A stretch of DNA of 36,073 nucleotides, from the NCBI GenBank assembly GCA_041738285.1, contig JBGSQB010000126.1, positions 1 through 36,073 on the forward strand, given 5' to 3'. The notes under the pieces are model-generated. The model was not told the DNA's origin. It did not search any database and was given only the letters and a program-made list of their open reading frames with translations. Shown here piece after piece: positions 17,045 to 24,714 of this stretch; positions within the stretch are counted from its first letter, which is position 1; each line of letters opens with the position of its first letter. A program made the position numbers and the translations under genes. The DNA is from SZUA-521 sp041738285. GTDB lineage: Bacteria > Pseudomonadota > Gammaproteobacteria > Pseudomonadales > Azotimanducaceae.

Positions 17045-17081
17045 GGCTCCGGGGCCAGATACGAGCTCCGGGGCTAGATAC
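17045..17081 (+). repeat. REP-like repeat, copy C (tandem units)
   Basis: Units GGCTCCGGGGCCAGATAC (17045-17062) and GAGCTCCGGGGCTAGATAC (17063-17081) lie head to tail. They are 88 bases upstream of the RAYT start and 39 bases upstream of the Udh-like gene that opens the glycosyltransferase island. Confidence 0.85.
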
Positions 17082-17120
17082 TGGGTCACTGGTGGGTGGC
17101 GGCATTGCTAGACTGGTCGG

Positions 17121-17936
17121 ATGAAACGGGTCCTCATCACCGGCGCCGCGGGGAACATCGGCCAGAAGTTGCGGCGGCATTTGCTGGCAACCGACGCGTA
17201 CCAGTTGGTCCTTCTGGACCAGGTCGCTTCGGCGGGAAGCGAGATTATCGTTGCCGATCTGAGCGCACCAGAACGAAGCTGGCAGACGTGCTTCGAAGGT
17301 ATCGACTGCGTCGTGCATCTGGCCGCTTGCGCGCAGGACGCCGGGTGGCCTTCGTTGCTGGCCCACAACGTCATCGCCACGATGAACGTGCTCGATGCCG
17401 CCGTCCAGTTTGCGGTGGGACGCGTGGTGGTGGCCAGTTCCCTGCACGCGATGTTCGGCCATCTGGCCAGCGCGTCTCGAATCGATGAATCCATGCCGAG
17501 CGCGCCGATCAGTCCATATGGCGTCTCCAAAGCAGTGGGTGAGGCGCTGGTCGCGCAGTACACGCAGCGCCATGGACTATCGGCCGTGTGTTTGCGTTTG
17601 GGTTGGGTGCCGGTCGCACCGCGTTGCCCGCGACCCGGGACTGACGAACTCGCCTTGCAACACCGGTGGCTGAGCGATCGAGATGTCTGTCGCGCCTGTG
17701 AGTGCGCGATCCTGGCGCAGACTGATGGCTTCACTGTGGCCCAGGTGACGTCCGAGGTTGACGGTTCGCCCTGGGCGATGTCCACGGCGCGTGAACGACT
17801 CGGTTATGCGCCGCAAGACTCGCTGACGCCGGTGGCACCTATCCTATGGCGTCGGCTGCGAGCGCGGGCTCGACGTGCAAATGACAGCCTGCGGCGGCGC
17901 ATTCCTTACCTCTGCGCTACAAATCGCGTTGGCTAA
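17121..17936 (+). CDS. NAD-dependent epimerase/dehydratase-fold protein, uronate-dehydrogenase-like (paralogue 1)
   Basis: 271 residues of the extended SDR type. The cofactor loop is GAAGNIG (8-14), the active-site serine region VVASSLHAMFGH (103-114), and the catalytic pair is Y133/K137 (SPYGVSK). The later segments GLSAVCLRLGWVP and ERLGYAPQDS are those of the uronate dehydrogenase (Udh) branch, which oxidises the anomeric carbon of a uronic acid to an aldarolactone. Substrate assignment is inference. It is followed by a GT2 gene, and the same two-gene order recurs at 23098-24714. Confidence 0.82.
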   Translation: MKRVLITGAAGNIGQKLRRHLLATDAYQLVLLDQVASAGSEIIVADLSAPERSWQTCFEGIDCVVHLAACAQDAGWPSLLAHNVIATMNVLDAAVQFAVGRVVVASSLHAMFGHLASASRIDESMPSAPISPYGVSKAVGEALVAQYTQRHGLSAVCLRLGWVPVAPRCPRPGTDELALQHRWLSDRDVCRACECAILAQTDGFTVAQVTSEVDGSPWAMSTARERLGYAPQDSLTPVAPILWRRLRARARRANDSLRRRIPYLCATNRVG

Positions 17937-18006
17937 CGGTAAGACTGCGAGAAGGCGACACCCTAGAGTACGCAACCCGCGAAGCTCGTGGTCTCGAGAA
18001 AGGAAC

Positions 18007-18711
18007 ATGTCTACACCACTGATCAGCTGCGTCGTGCCGGTGTATAACGCCGAACGCTTCATCGCCGAGGCGCTCGACAGTATCTGGCAACAAACCTATC
18101 GACCGCTGGAAGTGATTGTGGTCAACGATGGGTCGAGTGACGGAACGGAAGCGGTGCTGGATCAATTCCATGACCGGATCGTTCGCGTTTCGCGGGCCAA
18201 CGGGGGGCCGGCGGCGGCGCGGAATACCGGGCTTGCGCTGGCGCGCGGGGAGTTCATCGCGTTCCTCGATGCGGATGACCTGTGGCACCCGGAAAAACTA
18301 CAGCGGCAGATGGTGCGGTTCGACGCGCGACCCGAGTTGGGGTTGAGCCTCACCTTCAAGCGACAGTTCTGGGAGCCCGAAATGCAGGATGAGGAAGCTC
18401 GTCTGCGCGCCGAATGCCACCCGATCGTCGCGGATCACCCCGGCTTCGTCTGTCAGACCATGTTGATGCGGCGAGCGACGTTCGACCGCGTGGGATCGTT
18501 CAACGAACGCCTGCGTACCGGCGAGGACACCGAGTGGTTGAGCCGAGCGTCGGCGTGTGGAGTAGTCCGTGAAGTCCTGAAAGACGTGCTCGTGTTTCGA
18601 CGGATGCATCAGAACAACCTGAGTTACTCGCGATACACACCACGGGGCGTGCAGGACCAACTCGAGCTCGTACGCCTCCGGTTGGCACAGCGGCGTTCAT
18701 CAGCGCCGTAG
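18007..18711 (+). CDS. GT2-family glycosyltransferase (paralogue 1)
   Basis: 234 residues from the ATG at 18007, with AAGGA just upstream. It is a GT-A fold with ISCVVPVYNAERFIAEALDS at the start, VVNDGSSDGT, the metal-binding FLDADDLW, and an intact GEDTEW motif carrying the presumed catalytic base. It shares with the two other GT2 proteins of the island an unusual central motif (FWEPEMQDEE here) and an ending of the type VFRRMHQNNLS. No membrane segments are visible, so it is a small soluble enzyme. It converges on the HD-like gene with 9 bases between stops. Confidence 0.88.
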   Translation: MSTPLISCVVPVYNAERFIAEALDSIWQQTYRPLEVIVVNDGSSDGTEAVLDQFHDRIVRVSRANGGPAAARNTGLALARGEFIAFLDADDLWHPEKLQRQMVRFDARPELGLSLTFKRQFWEPEMQDEEARLRAECHPIVADHPGFVCQTMLMRRATFDRVGSFNERLRTGEDTEWLSRASACGVVREVLKDVLVFRRMHQNNLSYSRYTPRGVQDQLELVRLRLAQRRSSAP

Positions 18712-18720
18712 GCGCTATCG

Positions 18721-19527
18721 TCACGCACCGCGAATCAGTCGGCGCGCGAATCGCCACGGGGGCGTGCCCTTGATGCGTTGCGTCCATCGAATGCTTGGCC
18801 GCACGACCCATGAAGATGGCACGATTTGACGGGCGTAGCGGCTACCGGGTTTCGAAACCAAGGTATCTGGAATCGGGTTGCTGCGGACCTGCTCGAACGC
18901 CAATGCCAGTGCGTGGGCGAGTACTGGCTGGTCCAGTCTGTGGGCGAGCTGGATCAATGCCGCCTCGTGCGCATCGACGAAGTCCGAGATCCATTCGGAA
19001 TCTTGCGCATACAGCAAGTTCATGTCGACATACTTGTCCAGCACGTCCGCAAGGTCGATCGTGAGGATCATTCGGTCCAACTGCGACATGGCCGCGATGT
19101 CGTCGGCCGTCAGGGGCAGGCGGTCCGTCAGTCGCCACTGACTAAAGCGCTCGATCAGGCCTTCGACCTCCGATCCCACCGCTTGTATGACTCTGCGTCG
19201 GCGGGCAGGCGTGGTGGCCCGATGAAGTCCGTCGCCGAAGTCGCCGTTGACGTAAACGTTGTGTACCAAAGCACCCGCAACGATGTGAGAAGGCATGCCG
19301 ATGAGCGTAAGCGCGCTGGCCACCGAGACGACGTGAGCGGTCATCGGACGACCATTCGCCTGGTACGAGGCTGAATACAACGCTGCAGCCAGGTCGTAGG
19401 CGCGGCGGATCATGGCCAGCTCTACGTCCGGCCGTTGCTGGTCCAGCAGTTGTCTGTACAGCCGAGTATTGACGCCGGCGATCGACCCCAGCAGGTCAGG
19501 TGCCGACTGAACGAGGGCTCGGTACAC
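18721..19527 (-). CDS. HD-like (RelA/SpoT hydrolase-related) protein with degenerate motif
   Basis: 268 residues from a GTG. The middle resembles a RelA/SpoT-type HD fold: a histidine in RPMTAHVVSVASAL (H65), ALVHNVYVNGDFG where HD is expected but HN is found (H89-N90), and ILTIDLADVLDKYVDM in the place of the usual KLADRLHN (D159, D162). The family call rests on these motifs only. The Asp-to-Asn change would weaken metal binding. The in-frame sequence upstream of the GTG (QFANGIY) reads like protein but has no start codon before a stop, so the 5' end may be altered. It is probably the last gene of the minus-strand group led by the HPr-kinase-like gene. Confidence 0.55.
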   Translation of the reverse strand: MYRALVQSAPDLLGSIAGVNTRLYRQLLDQQRPDVELAMIRRAYDLAAALYSASYQANGRPMTAHVVSVASALTLIGMPSHIVAGALVHNVYVNGDFGDGLHRATTPARRRRVIQAVGSEVEGLIERFSQWRLTDRLPLTADDIAAMSQLDRMILTIDLADVLDKYVDMNLLYAQDSEWISDFVDAHEAALIQLAHRLDQPVLAHALALAFEQVRSNPIPDTLVSKPGSRYARQIVPSSWVVRPSIRWTQRIKGTPPWRFARRLIRGA

Positions 19528-19623
19528 GTAGATGCCATTGGCGAATTGCGATCTCGCTCATCCTAAGCCCCTTTAAAGGCACCAGCGCTCGGATTTGGCG
19601 GGACCTTGTAAGCGTCAAGATCT

Positions 19624-20622
19624 CTATGGCAGGCGTGAGGTGTACCTCTCCAGACCCTTTACGCCGGGATCGACGGCGAACAACGCACCGGCCTGGGCGC
19701 CGTTACAGTCGCGGTCCTCGCCGCCGGCGCTCGTCACGAACAGAATCGATAGATCATTGCCGCCGAACGCCAGACTGGTGACGCGGGCGACCGGAAATCG
19801 AACGCGCTTCTGCTCGATTCCGTTCGTGTCATAGCGGACCACGCAGCCGCCGCGGTTGAACGCAGACCAGACGCTGCCGTCGACATCTACGGCCATGCCG
19901 TCGGGCGCTCCAGACTCGCTGCGTGCGTCCACGAAGACACGCTGTCGCGCAAGATCGCCAGTGGCGAGATCGTAGTCGAAGACGTAAATGACTTTGGCGA
20001 TCGAGTCCGTCAAGTAGAACTGACGTGCATCCGGTGAAAAGCCCATGCCATTGGGTCGATGTATCGGCGCCAGGATGTCTGTGTGGCGTCCACAATGATC
20101 GAACCTCATTAGCGCGCCAGGTCGTTCGTGTCGGGCGCGCACGAAGCCACTGCGCTCCAATCGACCGCGCACTCGTTGCAGGAGTGTGGGTCGCGTATCT
20201 GGCGTTGCGCGAAACGACATCATGCCGCACAACGTTCTACCGTGAGGGTCGGCGATCGCATCGTTGAACCGGTCGCCCTGCCATCGTCTCGATGCAACGA
20301 CGTGCGGTTCGAACTTCCCGTCGCGAAATATCTGGGCGGCGCCGCCGGCGCCCATGATCATCAGGGCGTCGTCGTCGGTCCGTGTCGCCGCGCCGGGTAG
20401 GAAGGGGGTAACGAAGCGTTCGGTGTGCTGGGTGCTGACGTTCCATCGGTGGAGGGTGCGCCCGGTGATGTCCAGCCAATACATGCAACCGTGCAGCGGG
20501 TGCCACAGCGGCCCTTCGCCCAGCGCGCATCGACTGTCGACCACCACTGCAGGAATTGCTTTGACAGCCGTGCCTGAATTCGACTTGGGTGAGCCGTACG
20601 TTGTTGGTCCGACTATCGCCAT
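19624..20622 (-). CDS. SMP-30/gluconolactonase/LRE-family protein
   Basis: 332 residues, a six-bladed beta-propeller lactonase. The metal ligands of regucalcin-type enzymes are all identifiable: E36 in LGEGPLWH, N120 in RFNDAIADPHG, N191 in HRPNGMGFSPD and D241 in APDGMAVDVDG. Such enzymes hydrolyse sugar lactones. A lactonase here fits the two Udh-like dehydrogenases nearby, since Udh makes aldarolactones; that link is inference. It lies 81 bases after the PqqD stop on the same strand. Confidence 0.88.
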   Translation of the reverse strand: MAIVGPTTYGSPKSNSGTAVKAIPAVVVDSRCALGEGPLWHPLHGCMYWLDITGRTLHRWNVSTQHTERFVTPFLPGAATRTDDDALMIMGAGGAAQIFRDGKFEPHVVASRRWQGDRFNDAIADPHGRTLCGMMSFRATPDTRPTLLQRVRGRLERSGFVRARHERPGALMRFDHCGRHTDILAPIHRPNGMGFSPDARQFYLTDSIAKVIYVFDYDLATGDLARQRVFVDARSESGAPDGMAVDVDGSVWSAFNRGGCVVRYDTNGIEQKRVRFPVARVTSLAFGGNDLSILFVTSAGGEDRDCNGAQAGALFAVDPGVKGLERYTSRLP

Positions 20623-20703
20623 AGTGAGCCGCTCGCTACATTCCCAACGCAGCGACGCGCCGTGCCGTTGGACGACACGCCTCGTCGATTGGGGGTGCGC
20701 GCG

Positions 20704-21144
20704 CTAGTTTCGACCGGCGTCAGCAGGCTTGACGGTACTCAGACCCGGCAACGGCGGATCCAAGGCGAACATCTCGGCCATGTCCGTGAACTTCTCAAGG
20801 TTTGGAGCAAGGTAGACCGCACGCTCTGCTGGTGGTGGCGGTGCAGCGCCAACATCTCCTCCAACGGGTACGGTGATGACGAGTCCTTCTGCACGCATGT
20901 GATCCGTGAGGCGAAGCACATCCAATTCAGCCGCGGCGCGCGTGACATCGAAGTGCTGACTCACCGCATGGGCAATGTCGCCAACGGTCAGCTTCTGCTC
21001 GATCAGCGACCAGATGAAGCCTCCGGTTCCGGGCGTGCTGTAGTAAGCGCCGGTCGCGAGATTGATGAGAATTGCTTCGCCGTCCATGACTTTCGCTGCC
21101 ACCTGATCCTCGTTCGCGGCGATTACATCGGTAAGTGCGCCCAT
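20704..21144 (-). CDS. PqqD-family protein with C-terminal tail
   Basis: 146 residues from the ATG at 21144, chosen because GAGAGGAGAG lies directly upstream; an earlier ATG at 21186 lacks this. Residues 5-95 are a PqqD/RRE-type winged-helix domain: LINLATGAYYSTPGTGGFIWSLIE, then VGDIAHAVSQHFDV and LRLTDHMRAEGLV. PqqD domains bind leader peptides for modifying enzymes. A proline-rich linker (APPPPAE) joins a conserved-looking tail, YLAPNLEKFTDMAEMFALDP (111-130). It is encoded between the SMP-30 and GT2 genes, in line with the HPr-kinase-like gene. Confidence 0.85.
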   Translation of the reverse strand: MGALTDVIAANEDQVAAKVMDGEAILINLATGAYYSTPGTGGFIWSLIEQKLTVGDIAHAVSQHFDVTRAAAELDVLRLTDHMRAEGLVITVPVGGDVGAAPPPPAERAVYLAPNLEKFTDMAEMFALDPPLPGLSTVKPADAGRN

Positions 21145-21148
21145 GGTG

Positions 21149-21158
21149 CTCTCCTCTC
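21149..21158 (-). promoter_or_regulatory. Strong ribosome binding site of the PqqD gene
   Basis: GAGAGGAGAG on the minus strand, with AGGAG about 6 bases before the ATG at 21144. It decides the start in favour of the shorter protein. Confidence 0.6.
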
Positions 21159-21190
21159 TGTTTGCGGTTGCTGATTGAGTACTCATCGCC

Positions 21191-21907
21191 CTAACTCGAA
21201 TGCTGCTGGCTACGCTTGTGCCTGAGGCTGCTCATCACCAGATCCAATACATCATCTCGCGCTTTGGTCGACTGGTAGACCTCATAGCTGATGTTCTGGC
21301 CGTGTATTCGCCGGAACACGAGCGCGTCGTCCAATACGACTTTTCCCACACCAGCCCGCGCCACACGGACATACCAGTCGGTGTCTTCGCCGATGCGTTT
21401 GCCTTCATCGAAACTTCCGACCGTTTCGAACACTTCCCGGCGCGCCAGGAGGCACTGGCATACGTATCCCGGCATAGGCTTGGCAAAGGCGTGATCCCGC
21501 ATGCGTTCGCGTTCGTGCGCAAGTTCCTCGACCCAGAAATTCTGCAGGTACGTAACGCAGATGCCCGCGTCGGGGTTGGCGTGCAAGGCGTCGAGTTGGC
21601 GTGTGAGCTTGTCCTCGTGCCATAGATCATCGGCGTCGAGAAAAGATATGTAGTCGCAGGTTGCGTGACGGATGCCACGATTGCGCGCGCTGGCGGGACC
21701 GGCGTTGGGTTGCTGCAGGTAGGTGATGCGATCGCCATAGCCTCGAGCGATATCGGCACTGCCGTCGGTCGAGCCATCATCGACAACGATGACCTGCGCG
21801 GGACGCAAGGTCTGCCGCATGATGCTGTCGAGCGCCTCGGCCAGGTATCGCTCGCCGTTGTAGACGGGAACGATGCAGCTGATTTCTGTGCCACTAGACT
21901 GCGACAT
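21191..21907 (-). CDS. GT2-family glycosyltransferase (paralogue 2)
   Basis: 238 residues from the ATG at 21907, which overlaps the kinase-like gene's stop by one base (TGATG). It has ISCIVPVYNGERYLAEALDS, VVDDGSTDGS, FLDADDLW and an intact GEDTDW. The island-specific central motif is NFWVEELAHERE, and the end is VFRRIHGQNISYE. It is close to paralogues 1 and 3 over its full length, so the three probably arose by duplication. Tight coupling to the HPr-kinase-like gene suggests the sugar is added to a site that the kinase also handles, which is inference. Confidence 0.88.
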   Translation of the reverse strand: MSQSSGTEISCIVPVYNGERYLAEALDSIMRQTLRPAQVIVVDDGSTDGSADIARGYGDRITYLQQPNAGPASARNRGIRHATCDYISFLDADDLWHEDKLTRQLDALHANPDAGICVTYLQNFWVEELAHERERMRDHAFAKPMPGYVCQCLLARREVFETVGSFDEGKRIGEDTDWYVRVARAGVGKVVLDDALVFRRIHGQNISYEVYQSTKARDDVLDLVMSSLRHKRSQQHSS

Positions 21908-22980
21908 CAAAGGGTGTCCGCGAGTGTCTTTACGGCGTCGGGAATTCGGTCAACGTCGCGACCCAGTTCGAGCCAGTAGCTCGGCGTAGTGCTTACCAGC
22001 TGCGTGAGACGATCGAACGCGGCGCGGTTCGGGCGCGGCAATAGCATGACCGAGGTAGGGGCCATGGCCATCAGCGTCGCTGCCTTGGTCGCGGCGCGAA
22101 ACGTCGTCTGTGGCTGCTCCACCACGCGCGGCAGCACCAATGCATCGATGCTGATGCGCCTGCGGAGATTGGCGGGGAACGCCTCGGTGAGATACAGGAC
22201 GAACTTCTCTTCGACGTCGTAGTTTGGTGCATGCGCGAGCGCTTGTAGATCTGGAAACCGCTTGATGTGGTGGACGTTGAGCAGACACGAAGCGTACAGG
22301 CCGTGGCCGACGAATCGACCGTCGTCATGCCCCAGACCGATGAAGTCGTCACCCAGATAGCCCATTCCGGCGCGCAGGCAGGCGATGGAAGAGGTGGACT
22401 TGCCGGCACCACCGTTGCCAACGAACAAAATGCCCTTGCCGGCGTGGGTGATCAGGCCCGCGTGGACGAACTGGACGCCACGATCTTCCAACCAGGCCGA
22501 AAGCATCTTATGGAAGGGGCGCGCGCGCTCGTCGAGATTCAATCGGTTGGCGGCCAGCGTACACCCGACGATCCGACTGCGGGTCCTATCCAGCCACACG
22601 GTGCCATGGTGACGGTCTTCGCCGACGAATCGTCCATCGTCAGACGTTTTCATCAGGATGGGTGGCGCAGTGGTGTCGACGGTGGCCAGATGCGCGGCGG
22701 CGACACCCGTTTCGTGGACATCCCACACGTCAATCGTGAGCGCAGGGTCGCACTCCGCGGCGTCCGGTTCCAGCAGGTGGCTCATCGATGCGGCCACGAT
22801 TGCCGCCCAGTCATTCCCTACGACACGGATGTGTACCGAGTGGCCAGCGATAAGCAGGTTGAATTGTCGATATGCCGTGCCGGAAGACCTGGCGGCGTCG
22901 AAACCGGCGGCAAGCCCCTGGAACGGAACGTGTTGGGGCGCCAGGACCTGGCTGCTGGCGTCGAACGCGGGACGATTCAT
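21907..22980 (-). CDS. HPr-kinase/phosphorylase-like ATPase (HprK-related kinase)
   Basis: 357 residues from the ATG at 22980, with AAGGAA upstream. The P-loop is GNGGAGKS (188-195), preceded by FVHAGLITHAGKGILFV and followed by GYLGDDFIGL with the paired aspartates D211-D212, the HprK-like layout. The first 170 residues are an extra domain without a motif I recognise. HprK-like kinases in peptide clusters (for example PadeK/ThcoK of lasso peptides) phosphorylate a serine on the precursor; here the substrate is unknown. The gene leads a minus-strand group with GT2, PqqD, SMP-30 and HD-like genes. The frame stays open upstream to 24447, but that part is antisense to the Udh-like and GT2 genes. 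Confidence 0.82.
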   Translation of the reverse strand: MNRPAFDASSQVLAPQHVPFQGLAAGFDAARSSGTAYRQFNLLIAGHSVHIRVVGNDWAAIVAASMSHLLEPDAAECDPALTIDVWDVHETGVAAAHLATVDTTAPPILMKTSDDGRFVGEDRHHGTVWLDRTRSRIVGCTLAANRLNLDERARPFHKMLSAWLEDRGVQFVHAGLITHAGKGILFVGNGGAGKSTSSIACLRAGMGYLGDDFIGLGHDDGRFVGHGLYASCLLNVHHIKRFPDLQALAHAPNYDVEEKFVLYLTEAFPANLRRRISIDALVLPRVVEQPQTTFRAATKAATLMAMAPTSVMLLPRPNRAAFDRLTQLVSTTPSYWLELGRDVDRIPDAVKTLADTL

Positions 22981-23097
22981 TGAGGGTTCCTTGGATCTCG
23001 GGCGTTTGTACGCGATGTGGCGGCGAACGTTGTGGGATGAGTGCAACCATTTTGTACCTTGGTAGATACTTAGCGGGATTTTCGATGTGAGGTAGTC
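22981..23097. promoter_or_regulatory. Divergent promoter region at the centre of the glycosyltransferase island
   Basis: These 117 bases separate the minus-strand kinase-like operon from the plus-strand Udh/GT2/nucleotidyltransferase operon, so promoters for both must lie here. It is more AT-rich than its surroundings. I could not assign clear -35 and -10 boxes; TTGTACC and TAGATACT elements are present but badly spaced. Confidence 0.4.
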
Positions 23098-23889
23098 GTG
23101 TCTGGCGTCTCTTTGCACCCCGCAGCGTTGCGTGTCCTCATCACGGGCGCCGCCGGCAATCTGGGACGCAAGCTGCACCAGGATCTTCGGGATCGCGGCT
23201 CGTACGAATTGACCCTGCTCGATCGCACCGGTGCGCTCGATTCGGGGGTGATCGGCGTCGATCTCAGCGGCGACATGGCCGCGTGGGCGCACCACTTTGC
23301 CGGCGTCCACTGCGTGGTGCATCTTGCAGGTGATGCCGATCCCGGCGCGACTTGGCCGTCGTTGGTTGCAAACAACGTAATCGCCACAGCCAACGTGTTG
23401 GCTGCCGCGCTGGCTGGCGGTGTGCGCAAGGTCGTGTTCGCGAGCTCCTTGCACACGATGGGCGGCCACGCAGGAGAAGCGACGCGAATTGCGCCCGATA
23501 TGGAGGCGCGGCCCGTCAACCGCTATGCCGAATCCAAGCTGATTGGCGAGTCTCTGGCGCGAGCCTTTGCGGAAGGCTACGGGCTGTCGGCAGTGTGTTT
23601 GCGGCTGGGTACCGTGTACCGCGGCGATCGGCGGCCAAACATCGGGGTTGATTCGATTGCCTGGCAACAGCGTTGGCTCAGCAACGCCGACTTCTGCCAG
23701 GCGTGTCGATGCGCCATCGCGTTCGAGCAAACGGGCTGTTTTGTGCTGCACATCACGTCGGCCAATCGGGGCTCCGCTTGGGACCTCTCTGCCGCTGAGC
23801 GGACAATAGGGTTCGTCCCCAAAGATGGTTTGACGCCTGTGGCGCCGACGATGTGGCGGCGGGTTCTGGCCCGCATACGCCGGGCGTGA
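23098..23889 (+). CDS. NAD-dependent epimerase/dehydratase-fold protein, uronate-dehydrogenase-like (paralogue 2)
   Basis: 263 residues from a GTG. It has the cofactor loop GAAGNLG (17-23), the serine region VFASSLHTMGGH (113-124), and catalytic Y143/K147 (NRYAESK). It is clearly homologous to the protein at 17121 throughout (shared NVIATxNVL, SSLH, GLSAVCLRLG and SLTP/GLTPVAP blocks). Same likely role: oxidation or epimerisation of an activated or free sugar. It is the first gene of a four-gene plus-strand operon with a GT2 and two nucleotidyltransferase-fold proteins. Confidence 0.82.
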   Translation: MSGVSLHPAALRVLITGAAGNLGRKLHQDLRDRGSYELTLLDRTGALDSGVIGVDLSGDMAAWAHHFAGVHCVVHLAGDADPGATWPSLVANNVIATANVLAAALAGGVRKVVFASSLHTMGGHAGEATRIAPDMEARPVNRYAESKLIGESLARAFAEGYGLSAVCLRLGTVYRGDRRPNIGVDSIAWQQRWLSNADFCQACRCAIAFEQTGCFVLHITSANRGSAWDLSAAERTIGFVPKDGLTPVAPTMWRRVLARIRRA

Positions 23890-24015
23890 GTGCGTCCCTA
23901 AAGATACCTTGGTGTTACAAAACCCACGCACGGGCGGCAACACCTGGACTCGACATCGGTATATAACGTTCGCTGCGGTACCGCCGGAGAGTTGACCCGT
24001 GTTCGAGACGTTACA

Positions 24016-24714
24016 GTGAGCACCGATGCGCGGGTCAGTTGCGTCATCCCTGTCTACAACGGCGCGCGATTCATCGGCGAAGCCATCGAGTCTGTGTTGG
24101 GTCAGCAAGGCTGCCGGCAGGTCGAGATCATCGTGGTGGACGATGGATCGACCGATTCGACCCAGGATGTCGTCAGCAGATTCTCTGCACACGTGAGCTA
24201 CGTCCATCAGCCCAACGGCGGATCGGCAAGTGCCCGCAATACAGGCATCAAACGTTCGAGCGCGGAATTCGTTGCTCTGCTCGATGCCGATGATCTGTGG
24301 CTGCCGGAAAAGGTGGCGAAGCAGCTCGCGCGGTTTCGGGAAATGCCGAAACTTGCTATCTGCACCACGCACATGCGGAACTTTTGGGCCGAAGAGGTGG
24401 CACACGAAGTCGCTCTGTTGGAGGACGACCGGTTGACAGAGGTTCAACCAAATCTGGGCTCTGCGTTCATGGCGCGGCGGTCGCTATTCGATACCGTCGG
24501 CATGCTCGATACGAACTTCAGGCATCGCGACGTTCATGATCTTGTGGTCAGGGCCAATGACAGTGGCCTGTCTATCGAGGTACTGCCGGACGTGCTCGTG
24601 CATCGCCGCATTCACGATGCGAACGTGAGCCGCGACCGCTCGGACGCGGGTGAACTCGAGTTGTTGGCCATCGCGCGTGCGCGAGTTGCGAGGCGCCGGC
24701 AGTCGATGCAATGA
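24016..24714 (+). CDS. GT2-family glycosyltransferase (paralogue 3), altered catalytic motif
   Basis: 232 residues from the GTG at 24016, chosen because it gives the same spacing before VSCVIPVYNGARFIGEAIES as in paralogue 1; a TTG at 23992 is possible. The metal motif LLDADDLW is intact. Where the two other paralogues have GEDTEW or GEDTDW this one reads RDVHDL, so the conserved Glu-Asp pair is lost. The island-specific NFWAEEVAHE motif and the VHRRIHDANVS ending remain. It may be inactive, have changed specificity, or act as a binding partner. Its stop overlaps the next start (ATGA). Confidence 0.82.
   Translation: MSTDARVSCVIPVYNGARFIGEAIESVLGQQGCRQVEIIVVDDGSTDSTQDVVSRFSAHVSYVHQPNGGSASARNTGIKRSSAEFVALLDADDLWLPEKVAKQLARFREMPKLAICTTHMRNFWAEEVAHEVALLEDDRLTEVQPNLGSAFMARRSLFDTVGMLDTNFRHRDVHDLVVRANDSGLSIEVLPDVLVHRRIHDANVSRDRSDAGELELLAIARARVARRRQSMQ

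Larger units (their letters stand above)
16104..17081 (-). mobile_element. RAYT gene with flanking REP repeats (REPtron-like unit)
   Basis: The transposase gene is enclosed by copies B and C of one repeat family in inverted orientation, the arrangement described for REPtrons, where a RAYT is bordered by its cognate REPs. No target-site duplication could be identified by eye. Confidence 0.7.

Noticed and set aside
22981..23097. Possible precursor-peptide gene in the central divergent region
   Set aside because: The only small frame with a start (minus strand from 23050) runs on into the kinase gene in another frame and has no leader/core pattern or ribosome site.
23050..23910. ATACCTTGG-like 9-mers at about 23055 and 23900 as a possible shared operator
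   Set aside because: Spacing to the gene starts differs, and another match lies inside coding sequence at about 18860, so chance is likely.
22981..24447. Open minus-strand frame continuing nearly 490 codons upstream of the HprK-like kinase
   Set aside because: It is antisense to the Udh-like and GT2 genes, whose motifs are clear; the translation shows no family pattern, and a good ribosome site marks the kinase start at 22980.
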